A program made the position numbers and the translations under genes. The notes under the pieces were generated by a model. That model saw only the letters and a list, made by a program, of their open reading frames with translations. It had not been told where the DNA came from and searched no databases. This document shows, in pieces, positions 32,432 through 40,637 of a DNA stretch of 64,000 bases. Positions within the stretch are counted from its first letter, which is position 1. The number at the start of each line of letters is the position of its first letter. Origin of the DNA: Candidatus Terraquivivens ruidianensis (GTDB lineage Archaea; Thermoproteota; Nitrososphaeria_A; Caldarchaeales; Wolframiiraptoraceae); assembly GCA_023267975.1 (NCBI GenBank), contig JALNLA010000005.1, forward strand, positions 36,958 through 100,957, in the 5' to 3' direction.

Positions 32432-32521
32432 TATAGTTTAACGCCATACCACGAGGTTTAGTGTGGAAAGTTGTGGCAAGGATAAATACATGTTCTCACA
32501 GTTCAGGTAGGGTGCTTAACG

Positions 32522-33661
32522 ATGGGTAGCTACGACGTCATAGTCGTGGGCGCTGGGCCCGCTGGTGTCTCGGCGGCAAAGGCAGCAGCCTTAGGCGATG
32601 CTAGGACTTTATTGCTGGAGAAGTGCCCGACTATTATGGCAAATAAGCCATGCGGTGAGGCTACGAGTCAAGCAACTTTCAAGACGGCTGGCGTAGAGCC
32701 GAAGCCCAGCATAGTACTCAACAAGGCTTATGCAAGGGTTTATGCACCAAACATGAAGTTCGTGGAGATAAGGGACGTAGGCTTTCTGATAAACAAATCG
32801 CTCTTCATACAGGAGATAGCCGCCCAAGCTGCGGAGGCCGGTGCTGACATACACGTAAGGGAGGAGGCTGTATCGGTCTGGAGGAACGGAGATGCTATGA
32901 GGATTAAGACGAACCGTGACGAATATTCTGCAAAGGTCATAATAGGTGCCGATGGTTACAACTCAACCGTGGCGAGGTCCCTCGGCATAAATGAGCGCTC
33001 GGAGCCCATACCGACTGTTCAGTATGTAATGGTGAACTGTAGGCTCGAATACACGGACGTCGTTAGGTTCTTCCTCGGCAACGAGATAGCTCCAGGCGGC
33101 TATGCGTGGATATTTCCTAAGAGCGAGAAAATCGCAGAGGTTGGCATAGGTGTCAGGGCTGCTCCAGCAAAGCTCTATCTTGACAAGTTCGTCAAGATAT
33201 TCGAGAAGGAATTAGGAAGCGCTAAGATAATCGATTATAGGGGCGCTCCGGTGCCTATTGGCGGAATGATAAAGGAGTGCGTGCTGGACGGTGTCATGCT
33301 TGTAGGCGATGTTGCTGGCACAGTCATACCCTTGACTGGTGCTGGCATACATTCCTCAGTAGCCGCAGGTCTTATGGCTGGCGAGGTTGCTGCAAATGCA
33401 TGTCACGAGGATGACGTATCGAAGGAGAGACTTTCAGAGTTCTACGAGAAGTATGGACCTTGGATAAATAGGATAAACAAGAGCCTGAAGGTTATGCGTG
33501 CTTTAGAGAAGATGACAGACGAGGACCTTAACCTCCTCCAGTCGATACTCGACGCATCTGATATACTCGATTTGGCAAACGGTCTTGATGTCAAAAGGGT
33601 CGCGCTGAAGTTATTGTCTCATCCAATTTTTGCGATGAAATTGGCAAAGGCACTTCTCTGA
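32522..33661 (+). CDS. Geranylgeranyl reductase family flavoprotein
   Basis: FAD-dependent reductase that saturates the isoprenoid chains of archaeal lipids, or a close relative. The N-terminal dinucleotide motif is VVGAGPAGVSAAKAAA, followed by the family's KPCGEATSQATF, IIGADGYNSTVARSLG and the late GDVAGTVIPLTGAGIHSSVAAG. The 379-residue length fits archaeal GGRs. The ATG at 32522 has GGTAGGGTGC upstream. With G1P dehydrogenase at 45712 it supports archaeal membrane lipid synthesis. Confidence 0.9.
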   Translation: MGSYDVIVVGAGPAGVSAAKAAALGDARTLLLEKCPTIMANKPCGEATSQATFKTAGVEPKPSIVLNKAYARVYAPNMKFVEIRDVGFLINKSLFIQEIAAQAAEAGADIHVREEAVSVWRNGDAMRIKTNRDEYSAKVIIGADGYNSTVARSLGINERSEPIPTVQYVMVNCRLEYTDVVRFFLGNEIAPGGYAWIFPKSEKIAEVGIGVRAAPAKLYLDKFVKIFEKELGSAKIIDYRGAPVPIGGMIKECVLDGVMLVGDVAGTVIPLTGAGIHSSVAAGLMAGEVAANACHEDDVSKERLSEFYEKYGPWINRINKSLKVMRALEKMTDEDLNLLQSILDASDILDLANGLDVKRVALKLLSHPIFAMKLAKALL

Positions 33662-33669
33662 ACACTTAG

Positions 33670-34650
33670 GTGCCGCTCATGGACTGGAAGTCCTTCGACT
33701 TTAAACGTACCAAAAGGGCTGCGGTCGTAGGCATAGGCGGTGGTGGCGATGTGTTGGGAACTATACCCACAAGAAACTCTTTGATGAGAGATGGTTTCAG
33801 TACTTTGATAGGCTCTGTCGTATGGGAGAGGTTTGTCGTAGACCCAAAGCCTGGGCCAAGGTCTTTGGATGAGTTGGAGAACTTAGAAGAGGTTTTGAAC
33901 GATACCGTGTGCTTAGCAGGGAGTCAAACAAGGATAAGGGGAGGAGTAGTCCCGCAGGCCTGCAAGCTTTCTGCAAAGCTGGACGAGAAAGTTCTACTGT
34001 TAGACTTAACCAAGGGAGCGAAGGGTCTTGCAAACGGCATCAGTACGATAGCCGAGAGACTTGGTATAAGCTTCATTGTCGGAGTAGATGTCGGTGGTGA
34101 CGTTTTAGCTACTGGAAAAGAGGAAGGGCTCAGGTCTCCCCTCTGCGATTCCTTGATGCTTGCAGCTATGGTTAAGTCGGGTGTCAAGAGCATCGTAGGA
34201 GTGCTGGGGTTGGGATGCGATGGCGAGCTCAAGCCACAGGAGCTAGAAGCTAGGCTGTCAAAGATAGCATCGATGGGCGGCTTGCTCGGCGCTATAGGCA
34301 TGATGCAGGAGGACGTGAAACTTATGGAGGGCTTGTCAGAGGATTTGAATACGGAGGCGAGCAAGCTTGTCATCATGGCAGCCAAGGGCCTGAAGGGAGA
34401 CGTACCTATAAGGGAGGGCACGAGGACGGCATATGTGTCCGTCTTTTCAAGTATAACGTTTTTCCTTGATGCCAAGATACTGTACGAGGCGAGCGAGCTT
34501 GCGAAGGTCGTGGCAAGCTCAGAGTCAATAGACGAGGCGAATGAAGCTATGCATGGTTTAGGAATAGAAACGGAACTGGACTTTGAGAGGACCGTCGAAA
34601 GACTCGGCGTCACGTCTTATAGGGATTATGTTCTAAGGAGGGGAAAGTGA
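33670..34650 (+). CDS. DUF1152 family protein
   Basis: A 326-residue archaeal protein of unknown function (PF06626). Visible features are a glycine-rich AAVVGIGGGGDVLGTIPTRN near the N-terminus, a FIVGVDVGGDVLATGKEEGL stretch, SPLCDSLMLAAM and GVLGLGCDGEL. These suggest a nucleotide- or sugar-binding Rossmann-like core, but no reaction is established. GTG 33670 or ATG 33679 is the start. It follows geranylgeranyl reductase after 8 bases and overlaps the end of the opposite-strand gene by 18 bases. Confidence 0.85.
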   Translation: MPLMDWKSFDFKRTKRAAVVGIGGGGDVLGTIPTRNSLMRDGFSTLIGSVVWERFVVDPKPGPRSLDELENLEEVLNDTVCLAGSQTRIRGGVVPQACKLSAKLDEKVLLLDLTKGAKGLANGISTIAERLGISFIVGVDVGGDVLATGKEEGLRSPLCDSLMLAAMVKSGVKSIVGVLGLGCDGELKPQELEARLSKIASMGGLLGAIGMMQEDVKLMEGLSEDLNTEASKLVIMAAKGLKGDVPIREGTRTAYVSVFSSITFFLDAKILYEASELAKVVASSESIDEANEAMHGLGIETELDFERTVERLGVTSYRDYVLRRGK

Positions 34651-35157
34651 GCGGGCTAACTCTTTGGCCCTGCTCAAAATTTTATACTTTGACGGGCGTA
34701 TCAAGCTAATTATCTTTAACCCGCTCGGTTTATCGAGAAATAGGGCGTAGAAGTCCGGCTCGGAAGCCGTTAAGAGCTCGTCTTTTACATGCCCTTCAGA
34801 AACCTTGATCGTCAGTATACGGCCATGGTCCATTCTGAGTGTTAGCTCGCCGCTTTGGGCATCGAAGCTTAAGACGCTTATCTGCACAGGTTGGATGGAT
34901 GGCTCGCGCTCGTTTATCGATAATTTGTCTACAACGAATTTGACGACATCTCCTTGCCGAACGCTTGAGACCTCTGCCTTTACAGCGGAACCGTACCAGA
35001 GCCAGTCTGGTAATTCATTGACGTTCTGGGTCATCAAAGTTAGGAGCTCAGTCATCATAATCTTAACAGCGTATAGGAATCCGCCCCATTTCGTACTCGG
35101 TACAATGTCTACAACATAGCCTGACATCTCGCCAAGACTCTTGCGCCTTATTTTCAA
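34633..35157 (-). CDS. Unrecognised 174-residue protein downstream of uS11
   Basis: I do not recognise this protein. It is soluble, with no membrane segment or cysteine motif. It begins with a basic stretch (MKIRRKSLGEMSGYVVDIVP), has aromatic residues in the middle (LPDWLWYGSAVKAEVSSV), and strands such as VLSFDAQSGELTLRMDHGRI suggest a beta-rich fold. It lies 22 bases after the uS11 gene on the same strand and is probably co-transcribed, so a role around translation or rRNA is conceivable but unsupported. It overlaps the convergent DUF1152 gene by 18 bases. Confidence 0.65.
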   Translation of the reverse strand: MKIRRKSLGEMSGYVVDIVPSTKWGGFLYAVKIMMTELLTLMTQNVNELPDWLWYGSAVKAEVSSVRQGDVVKFVVDKLSINEREPSIQPVQISVLSFDAQSGELTLRMDHGRILTIKVSEGHVKDELLTASEPDFYALFLDKPSGLKIISLIRPSKYKILSRAKELARSLSPP

Positions 35158-35179
35158 AGCTAAGCCACGTTTTCGGGCT

Positions 35180-35608
35180 TTAGACCCTTCTCCCCCTTCT
35201 CCCGCCCTTCTTTCTTACGCTATCGTGGGGAAGGGGTGTGACGTCCTCTATCCTGCCGATCTGGACGCCCGACCTGGCTATAGCTCTGATTGCTGCCTGC
35301 GCGCCTGGACCTGGCGTCCTCGCCTTCACACCCCCAGGTGCCCTTACCCTGATATGGACGGCAGATATACCCTTCTGCTTAGCAATCTCCATGACATAGT
35401 TTGCAGCCCTCGTGGCCGCGTATGGTGTTGGCTCGAGCCTTCCCGCGTCAACGAACATGCCGCCGGAGGCTCTGGCTATCGTCTCAGCACCGCTTAAGTC
35501 GGTTACGTGAATTAGGATGTTGTTGTAGCTGGAGTATATATGGACGACTCCCCATAGTGACTTCTTTTGACTCTGCCCCTGCTCGACTTGCAGCTTAGCT
35601 TCACTCAT
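35180..35608 (-). CDS. rps11: Ribosomal protein uS11
   Basis: Small-subunit platform protein. The core [55 protein letters not shown] and the basic C-terminus [10 protein letters not shown] are diagnostic; the short charged N-terminal extension is normal in archaea. In most archaea uS11 sits with uS13, uS4 and RNA polymerase subunit D, but here its neighbours are an unknown gene and dCTP deaminase, and uS4 is 23 kb away at 59061. Confidence 0.97.
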   Translation of the reverse strand: MSEAKLQVEQGQSQKKSLWGVVHIYSSYNNILIHVTDLSGAETIARASGGMFVDAGRLEPTPYAATRAANYVMEIAKQKGISAVHIRVRAPGGVKARTPGPGAQAAIRAIARSGVQIGRIEDVTPLPHDSVRKKGGRRGRRV

Positions 35609-35664
35609 CGCCGCTTAGTCAGCAACTTGGCGGGAAATATTTAAGGCTTCAAGTCAACGCATCG

Positions 35665-36186
35665 CTACCTGAAAGAAGGTAGCCTTATGCCTTTCTGTCC
35701 CTGATATTTCCCCCTGTAGGGTCTCTCCACTGGCGATGTGAGCTTGGCAAAGACCACGTGTATGAACCTATCGTTCTCGTAAAGCTTTACCGGAAAGTCT
35801 CCACCGACCAGCTCTATCGTTAACTGCCCCTCGAAGTTAGCGTCTACTATCGTAGGAGGAATGCTCAGGCCTACCCTTGCATAGCTGCTCCTAAGGTTGA
35901 CGAAGCCCATTAGGTCAACCGGAAGCCTGATGTACTCCTTCGTGTGAAGGAGTACGTGCTCCTTAGGGTTTACGATGAAGCTGCTGCCGCTCTCAATGGT
36001 GTAAAACTCCTTGACGTCGTCGCCCCTAGTGTCGAGGGGTTTGCCAACGTTCTTCATCCTGGCTATCGTTCCACCAATCCTGAGGTCCACACCATTCTCT
36101 CTGACCGTGCTCTCTTCGAAGGGCTCTATTAACAACCTTCCACTCCTGATATAGTTCAGCAGGTCCAAGTCGCTTAGTATGGCCAA
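35665..36186 (-). CDS. dcd: dCTP deaminase
   Basis: Converts dCTP to dUTP (or dUMP in bifunctional members) for dTTP synthesis. The 173 residues show ENGVDLRIGG near the start, LRSSYARVGLSIPPTIVDA and the nucleotide-binding FEGQLTIELVGG, typical of the dUTPase-fold trimer. The C-terminus GKYQGQKGIRLPSF is the flexible lid. It probably forms a transcript with uS11 56 bases downstream. The upstream region is shared with the divergent PAC2 gene and holds a perfect 14-bp palindrome. Confidence 0.93.
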   Translation of the reverse strand: MAILSDLDLLNYIRSGRLLIEPFEESTVRENGVDLRIGGTIARMKNVGKPLDTRGDDVKEFYTIESGSSFIVNPKEHVLLHTKEYIRLPVDLMGFVNLRSSYARVGLSIPPTIVDANFEGQLTIELVGGDFPVKLYENDRFIHVVFAKLTSPVERPYRGKYQGQKGIRLPSFR

Positions 36187-36256
36187 GTAGCTCCCTCCAG
36201 CCAGAGTTTTTCTAAGCTTTTCTTTTTAAGTGTTTGTTACCTAACTGCTGTTTTGA

Positions 36257-36270
36257 TAACCGATCGGTTA
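36257..36270. promoter_or_regulatory. Perfect 14-bp palindrome in the dcd/PAC2 divergent promoter
   Basis: TAACCGATCGGTTA is self-complementary without a spacer. It lies about 20 bases upstream of the TATA-like TTATAAATG (36291-36299) of the PAC2 gene and 70 bases before the dcd start. An operator acting on one or both genes is a reasonable guess. Confidence 0.4.
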
Positions 36271-36289
36271 GCCAACTTCATAAACAAAT

Positions 36290-36299
36290 CTTATAAATG
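36290..36299 (+). promoter_or_regulatory. TATA-like element of the PAC2 gene
   Basis: CTTATAAATG lies 21-30 bases before the ATG at 36320, consistent with a leaderless transcript. Confidence 0.5.
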
Positions 36300-36319
36300 A
36301 ATAACGCATAAAAGTTCTC

Positions 36320-37045
36320 ATGATAAACGGAGTTACTGACATAAGAATCAAGGAGTATAAAAGACCTGACTTAAGGGGAAGCGTCGTGATAGACGGCTTT
36401 CCATCTTCCAGCCTTGTAACGTCGCTCGTAGCCAGCTATCTTGTCGCACACTTGAATATGGACCAAGTGGCCTTCATAGAATCCGCCCACTTCCCTCCTG
36501 TTGCCTTCGTTTATGGGGGTAAGCCAAGATATCCTGCAAGAGTGTACGTCGAAGAGGGGCTAAAGCTGGTGACATTCGTATCGGAGTTTAACATACCGCT
36601 ATGGCTCTCAAGAGCCGTGGCCAGCGCTCTTATTGATTGGTCTTTGAAGAACGGCTGCGAAATGATAGTATCAACGTTAAGCGTCCCTAAGGAGTCTGGG
36701 GACGTAGCAATCTACGGTGTAGGCAGTACGGAGAGGACGAGGGAGATGATATCGAAGGTAGGCATAGAGCAGATGGGCATAGGTGTCGTTCCAGGCGTGC
36801 CGGGAGTTCTGCTTTGCGAGGGAAGGTGGAACAATTTTGACGTTGTAGTGCTGTTGGCAGAGGCGACTGAGGATACGCCGCTCTTTACCGCGGCCGCGAT
36901 GCTACTGGAGGCTCTGACGAAATTGATACCTAGGATAAAAATTGACTTGGAACCCCTCTATAGGGAGGCAAAAACGATACAAGATAGACTCCACTCCCTA
37001 AGGGAGGTTGCGCAGGCAGCCGAGAGGAAGCCCATGTACGGCTAA
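36320..37045 (+). CDS. PAC2-family protein, proteasome assembly chaperone-like
   Basis: A 241-residue protein of the PAC2/PbaB family (PF09754), which includes archaeal and eukaryotic proteasome assembly factors. Family features are VIDGFPSSSLVTSLVASYL, the AFIESAHFPPVAFV segment, and GIGVVPGVPGVLLCEG late in the fold. The chain ends in KPMYG: Met-Tyr-Gly at the extreme C-terminus fits the hydrophobic-Tyr-X (HbYX) pattern that docks into the 20S proteasome. No proteasome subunit gene lies in the window. The PAC2 call is firm; the proteasome link is inferred from family and tail. Confidence 0.87.
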   Translation: MINGVTDIRIKEYKRPDLRGSVVIDGFPSSSLVTSLVASYLVAHLNMDQVAFIESAHFPPVAFVYGGKPRYPARVYVEEGLKLVTFVSEFNIPLWLSRAVASALIDWSLKNGCEMIVSTLSVPKESGDVAIYGVGSTERTREMISKVGIEQMGIGVVPGVPGVLLCEGRWNNFDVVVLLAEATEDTPLFTAAAMLLEALTKLIPRIKIDLEPLYREAKTIQDRLHSLREVAQAAERKPMYG

Positions 37046-37828
37046 CTAAACTTCATAACTCTCAAAATCTTTGGGTACGATAACCTTTCCACCGAAAGCA
37101 TTAACCAGTATCGTTTTAAGCTCTTCCTCTCTTCCTTCCCATATCGGATAAAGATGAGCGGGTATCAAAATCCTCGGCCTTATCCTCGCTGCTAATTCAG
37201 CCAGACCTTTTTCCGAAGTATGAAGTCCCAAGAGGTATTCATCTGGAAAAGAACACTCGTGTATCAGAATGTCCGCACCTTTTGCAAGCTCTATCAGGTT
37301 CTCGTCTGGAACCGTATCCCCAGAGTAAACTATGCTTTTTCCCTCGGCCTCAATTCTGTATGCCACACCGTCATAATGCTTAACTGGTGTGCAAGTCACG
37401 CGCCACGTATCCGTCTCCTCCACTAGTCCCTCCTCGACTTCTTTCAGCTCAAGGTACTTGAGGCATGAGAGGTTTTTCGAGATGTACCTAAACTGCGGTA
37501 TCTCTTCAAAAAGATATCTCGCCAGCGTGATTAGGCCCGCCGGACCATAGACTTTAAGGCGTAAGGGACTTGGAGAGGGGCCGCCAGAACTATCAAAGAC
37601 CCTCAACTTCACCATGGCTGGAAGGTCTAGGACATGGTCCACATGATAATGCGTCAAGAATACTCTCGATATCGCGTTCGGGTCTACGCTTACCCTCCTG
37701 AGCTTTTCTAAGGTCCCAGGACCGCAATCCAAGAGCAACTTGCCTTTCCCTATTTCTAGCAGTATCGCAGAGGAAAATCTGTCAGGTGTCGGTACTATCG
37801 AGCCTGTACCGAGGAACGTGAGCCTCAT
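37046..37828 (-). CDS. Metallo-beta-lactamase-fold hydrolase, RNase Z-like
   Basis: A 260-residue MBL-fold protein. Motifs are the N-terminal FLGTGSIVPTPDRFSSAILL, the zinc motif LTHYHVDHVLD (HxHxDH with two intervening residues), YSGDTVP and HECSFPDE with a later His in PAHLYP. It resembles RNase Z/ElaC-like proteins, but the lack of a clear exosite arm and the HVDH variant leave room for another phosphodiesterase or hydrolase activity. The convergent PAC2 gene ends directly beside it; moaB lies 6 bases upstream on the same strand. Confidence 0.82.
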   Translation of the reverse strand: MRLTFLGTGSIVPTPDRFSSAILLEIGKGKLLLDCGPGTLEKLRRVSVDPNAISRVFLTHYHVDHVLDLPAMVKLRVFDSSGGPSPSPLRLKVYGPAGLITLARYLFEEIPQFRYISKNLSCLKYLELKEVEEGLVEETDTWRVTCTPVKHYDGVAYRIEAEGKSIVYSGDTVPDENLIELAKGADILIHECSFPDEYLLGLHTSEKGLAELAARIRPRILIPAHLYPIWEGREEELKTILVNAFGGKVIVPKDFESYEV

Positions 37829-37834
37829 GTTTGG

Positions 37835-38356
37835 TTAACTCTTCGCCATGTAAACTATATGCGGTAGCTCATCAACGAGAACATCGACGGCAGTTCTTGC
37901 CGCATCTGGTGAGCCGGGTATGCAAACAACCAATTTCTTCCTTGCGACACCCGCGATAGCCCTTGAAAGCATGGCCGCAGAGCCTACCTTCTGGTAGCTC
38001 AGTATTCGAAAAATTTCAGCAAAACCGTCCAACCTCTTTTCTAAGTATGGTTCCACAGCCTCTATTGTAGTATCTGACTTCGTTATCCCCGTTCCGCCGC
38101 AGAATATTATCACATCCACATCGCTTCTGTTAAGCAGAACGATCAACGCTGACCTTACTTGCTCGATACCATCGCCAATTAGCTCACGACATACGACTTC
38201 ATAGTCCTTAGCAAGCATACCGTTCATCAAGATGTCGCCAGACTCGTCGGTGTAGTCCTCACCTCTCATCTTTCTCTCGTACCTGGACGTGCTCACGGTC
38301 ACTATGGCCACGCTGACCTTCTTAGGCGCACTCATTCTGTGAACTTCATGCGACAT
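37835..38356 (-). CDS. moaB: Molybdenum cofactor biosynthesis protein MoaB
   Basis: MoaB/MogA-type enzyme that adenylylates molybdopterin before metal insertion. Signatures are IVTVSTSRYERKMRGEDYTDESG, FCGGTGITKSDTTIEAVEP, and RILSYQKVGSAAMLSRAIAGV. ATG 38356 overlaps the moaC stop (ATGA), so the two are translationally coupled; an in-frame ATG 21 bases further in is an alternative. About 173 residues, normal length. Confidence 0.94.
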   Translation of the reverse strand: MSHEVHRMSAPKKVSVAIVTVSTSRYERKMRGEDYTDESGDILMNGMLAKDYEVVCRELIGDGIEQVRSALIVLLNRSDVDVIIFCGGTGITKSDTTIEAVEPYLEKRLDGFAEIFRILSYQKVGSAAMLSRAIAGVARKKLVVCIPGSPDAARTAVDVLVDELPHIVYMAKS

Positions 38357-38799
38357 CAAGGCGGTTGCTTCACCTTGCTGAGAACCCTGATATCCGTTAT
38401 CTCCGTGACAGGATATTGACCATACTCATCTTTCTCGTATGCTTTAACCACATCCCAGACGTTAAGGAGCGCAACGGTCAGGGCAGTAAGCGCCTCCATT
38501 TCCACGCCGGTTTTTTCGGTAGCGGTAACCTTTGCCGTTGCCTCTACCGTCGAGTCGGTGAGCCTCAATTCCAGCTCGACATGCTCCAGTTTTAGCTGAT
38601 GACATAGCGGCATGAGTAGGGGCGTGAGCTTAGACGCCTGTATTCCGGCGAGCCTTGCCACTTGGAGCGGGTCGCCTTTTTCTACCTCACCCCTCCTTAT
38701 CCGCTCCACCGTTTCAGGTCTCAGCCTTATGCGACCTGCTGCGACGGCAACCCTTTTCTCAGCAACTTTTCCCGAGATATCGACCTGCTTTATTTCCAT
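38356..38799 (-). CDS. moaC: Cyclic pyranopterin monophosphate synthase MoaC
   Basis: Converts the MoaA product to cyclic pyranopterin monophosphate, the first stable molybdopterin precursor. Motifs are QVDISGKVAEKRVAVAAGRI, the LMPLCHQLKLEHVEL segment with catalytic residues, and VEMEALTALTVALLNVWD. The 147-residue length is normal. AGGTGGT lies 5 bases before ATG 38799. It is followed by moaB; moaE is at 59594 and moaA is not in the window. Confidence 0.95.
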   Translation of the reverse strand: MEIKQVDISGKVAEKRVAVAAGRIRLRPETVERIRRGEVEKGDPLQVARLAGIQASKLTPLLMPLCHQLKLEHVELELRLTDSTVEATAKVTATEKTGVEMEALTALTVALLNVWDVVKAYEKDEYGQYPVTEITDIRVLSKVKQPP

Positions 38800-38845
38800 A
38801 GCCGACCACCTATCTGTTATGCTCGGAGCTAAATAAGTGCATCCT

Positions 38846-38992
38846 CTATGGAACCCTACTAAGCCTATGACCTTCGTGGAGTTTTGGGGGGTCGAACGCG
38901 TTACGCAGTTTATCGGGTACCTTTCCGTTGGGTTCTATCTCCATTACAAAACGTTTACAATCAAGACAATAGTAAACTACCTTTTTCCTCAT
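38846..38992 (-). CDS. Small zinc-binding-like protein, 48 residues
   Basis: A short ORF in an otherwise empty stretch. ATG 38992 opens MRKKVVYYCLDCKRFVMEIE, with one CxxC pair, and ends around PKLHEGHRLSRVP, where two histidines could complete a zinc site. A TATA-like ATAAATC (forward 39022-39029) lies about 30 bases before the start. The composition is protein-like. It is probably a mini zinc protein; no family was recognised. Confidence 0.5.
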   Translation of the reverse strand: MRKKVVYYCLDCKRFVMEIEPNGKVPDKLRNAFDPPKLHEGHRLSRVP

Positions 38993-39153
38993 ACTCTTTC
39001 AGGAATTGTGCAAATGAATGGATTTATCCTTTTCTTCAATTTGTAACATTTCTCAGAAAAACACAATGTTTAATGACTAAGTAAATATTCATACATTAAA
39101 AAGGAGCTTGAAGGCCCTCCTCGGTAGGGAGAATGCTCTAACTCTTAATAAAT

Positions 39154-40356
39154 TCAAAAAGTTTGTCGGGGTCGCAATAATGCGTCCTTTACAATCTTTG
39201 CTACAATCGCTAAGTTTGATAGCAGAAGAACTATGCCGACATAGTAACTCCAATCTATACTATGGATGGCCCATAACCATATAGAGGAGGCGATGCCGAA
39301 TGATGGAAACCCTTTACGTTCTATGGCATCCCATAGAACAACCAAGCCAAGAGGGACAACGTAGTAGTGCGGTGCAACTGTCTTTGATATTATGAGTTGA
39401 AGGTATGCTGAGAGAGCAACGACCCCGAATAAACTTTCTGAAAATAGCCGTACATGTTTACTCCTTAATGCAAGGATGCTTACTATAACAGCGGCCAACA
39501 TGGGAAACGATGCGGTGTAATTCATTAGAAAGCTATGAACCTGTTGGTAGGTATCCGAAGGCAAGATGATGAGGATAGCCGTATCTATCGCCTTCCATAA
39601 ACTCTCATGCCTAAGCCTTAAACGTTCTGCGTGACCAAACAAAGCATCCCAGGTGGCCCCTGGGTTTGTCAGGTAGAAGGGAAGCATGACGAGCACAAAC
39701 GGAATGACCAAAGCAAGTACAAAGGTGAGTGTTGAGCGGACATCCTTTTCCTTGATGAGTTTTTCACGGATTAGTAATGTAAAAAGAGGAATTATAGGAA
39801 GGATCGCGACATGCTTTGATAGGATTGCTAGGCTGAGTGATAGACCGCTAAGCGTTATACGTCCTTTCATTGAAAGGTACACTCCCAACAGAATGAAGAA
39901 CAACGTCATGCTTTCTTGGTGACTCATGTACCCCGATGCATGTAGCATACCTCCACCCACAAGCATGAACACTGCCAATAGAATTTGTTGGTCGCTCCTC
40001 AATTCTATCCTTTCATTAATTGTCTTTACCAGCATATATACGGCAAGAACATCGAACAAAAGCAGAGGAAGCCCTGAAAGTATAAGTGCAGACTGTTTAC
40101 TACCAAGAAGGTTGTCGGAGATAATGACAAACGGAATCATAACGGAAGGAAGGAGTGGCGGAAAGGCCACGTATGGAATTCGCAAGGGTTCTCCGTAATT
40201 TAGGGCATAGATGTTCAGGCTACCATTGACAAGCATCCTTGAGGCTTCGACAGGTCCGAGCGCATCCCAGTAGTGAAACCATCCTCCGAACCTGGCGGCC
40301 ATACCAAGCGAGATGTATGCTATACCGATCGAAAACCATACCAAACCTTTACGCAT
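39154..40356 (-). CDS. Polytopic membrane protein, GT-C glycosyltransferase-like
   Basis: About 400 residues with roughly ten or more hydrophobic segments. The first lumenal loop contains FHYWDALGPVEASRMLVNG and YGEPLRIPYVAFPPLLP, resembling GT-C mannosyl- or polyprenol-linked glycosyltransferases (GT87/DUF2029-like) with acidic residues after the first helix. Later come SLSLAILSKHVAILPIIPL and a C-terminal hydrophobic region. ATG 40356 (MRKGLVWFSIGIAY) is preferred; the frame extends five codons further. It may take part in protein or lipid glycosylation. Substrate unknown. Confidence 0.6.
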   Translation of the reverse strand: MRKGLVWFSIGIAYISLGMAARFGGWFHYWDALGPVEASRMLVNGSLNIYALNYGEPLRIPYVAFPPLLPSVMIPFVIISDNLLGSKQSALILSGLPLLLFDVLAVYMLVKTINERIELRSDQQILLAVFMLVGGGMLHASGYMSHQESMTLFFILLGVYLSMKGRITLSGLSLSLAILSKHVAILPIIPLFTLLIREKLIKEKDVRSTLTFVLALVIPFVLVMLPFYLTNPGATWDALFGHAERLRLRHESLWKAIDTAILIILPSDTYQQVHSFLMNYTASFPMLAAVIVSILALRSKHVRLFSESLFGVVALSAYLQLIISKTVAPHYYVVPLGLVVLWDAIERKGFPSFGIASSIWLWAIHSIDWSYYVGIVLLLSNLAIVAKIVKDALLRPRQTF

Positions 40357-40371
40357 GTATAACACTACCAA

Positions 40372-40637
40372 AATGAAAGTACTGTCATCAAAACAATATA
40401 AAGTTCACTCCAACTATTTAATAAATTTCCTTTTGGGCTCAAAGCATTAGGCTTAAGTTTTTATCTTACTGCTGATCCAACAAGAAAGCAAGAGCACTAG
40501 ACCTATTTGGTTTAGCAGCCTTATTATGGAGATTCAGCAAAACATGCATGAGAGTAGAAACGTTAGGAATTTTTTGCCTGTACATAACGGTTAAAGAGAA
40601 GCACGGTCTATCTGTAAATAAATGGTGGTGATGTTTC
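40372..40637. other. Intergenic stretch without recognised gene
   Basis: AT-rich spacer between the divergent membrane-protein and nicotinamidase genes. A TATA-like TATTTAATAAAT (about 40416-40427) could serve the membrane-protein gene. The ribosome-binding-like GGTGGTGATG (40623-40632) belongs to the nicotinamidase. A short minus-strand frame here ends with low-complexity His codons and is not convincing. Confidence 0.4.

Noticed and set aside
38837-39046. 69-codon plus-strand frame in the spacer after moaC
   Set aside because: No start context; the opposite strand carries the better-supported 48-residue zinc-like ORF.
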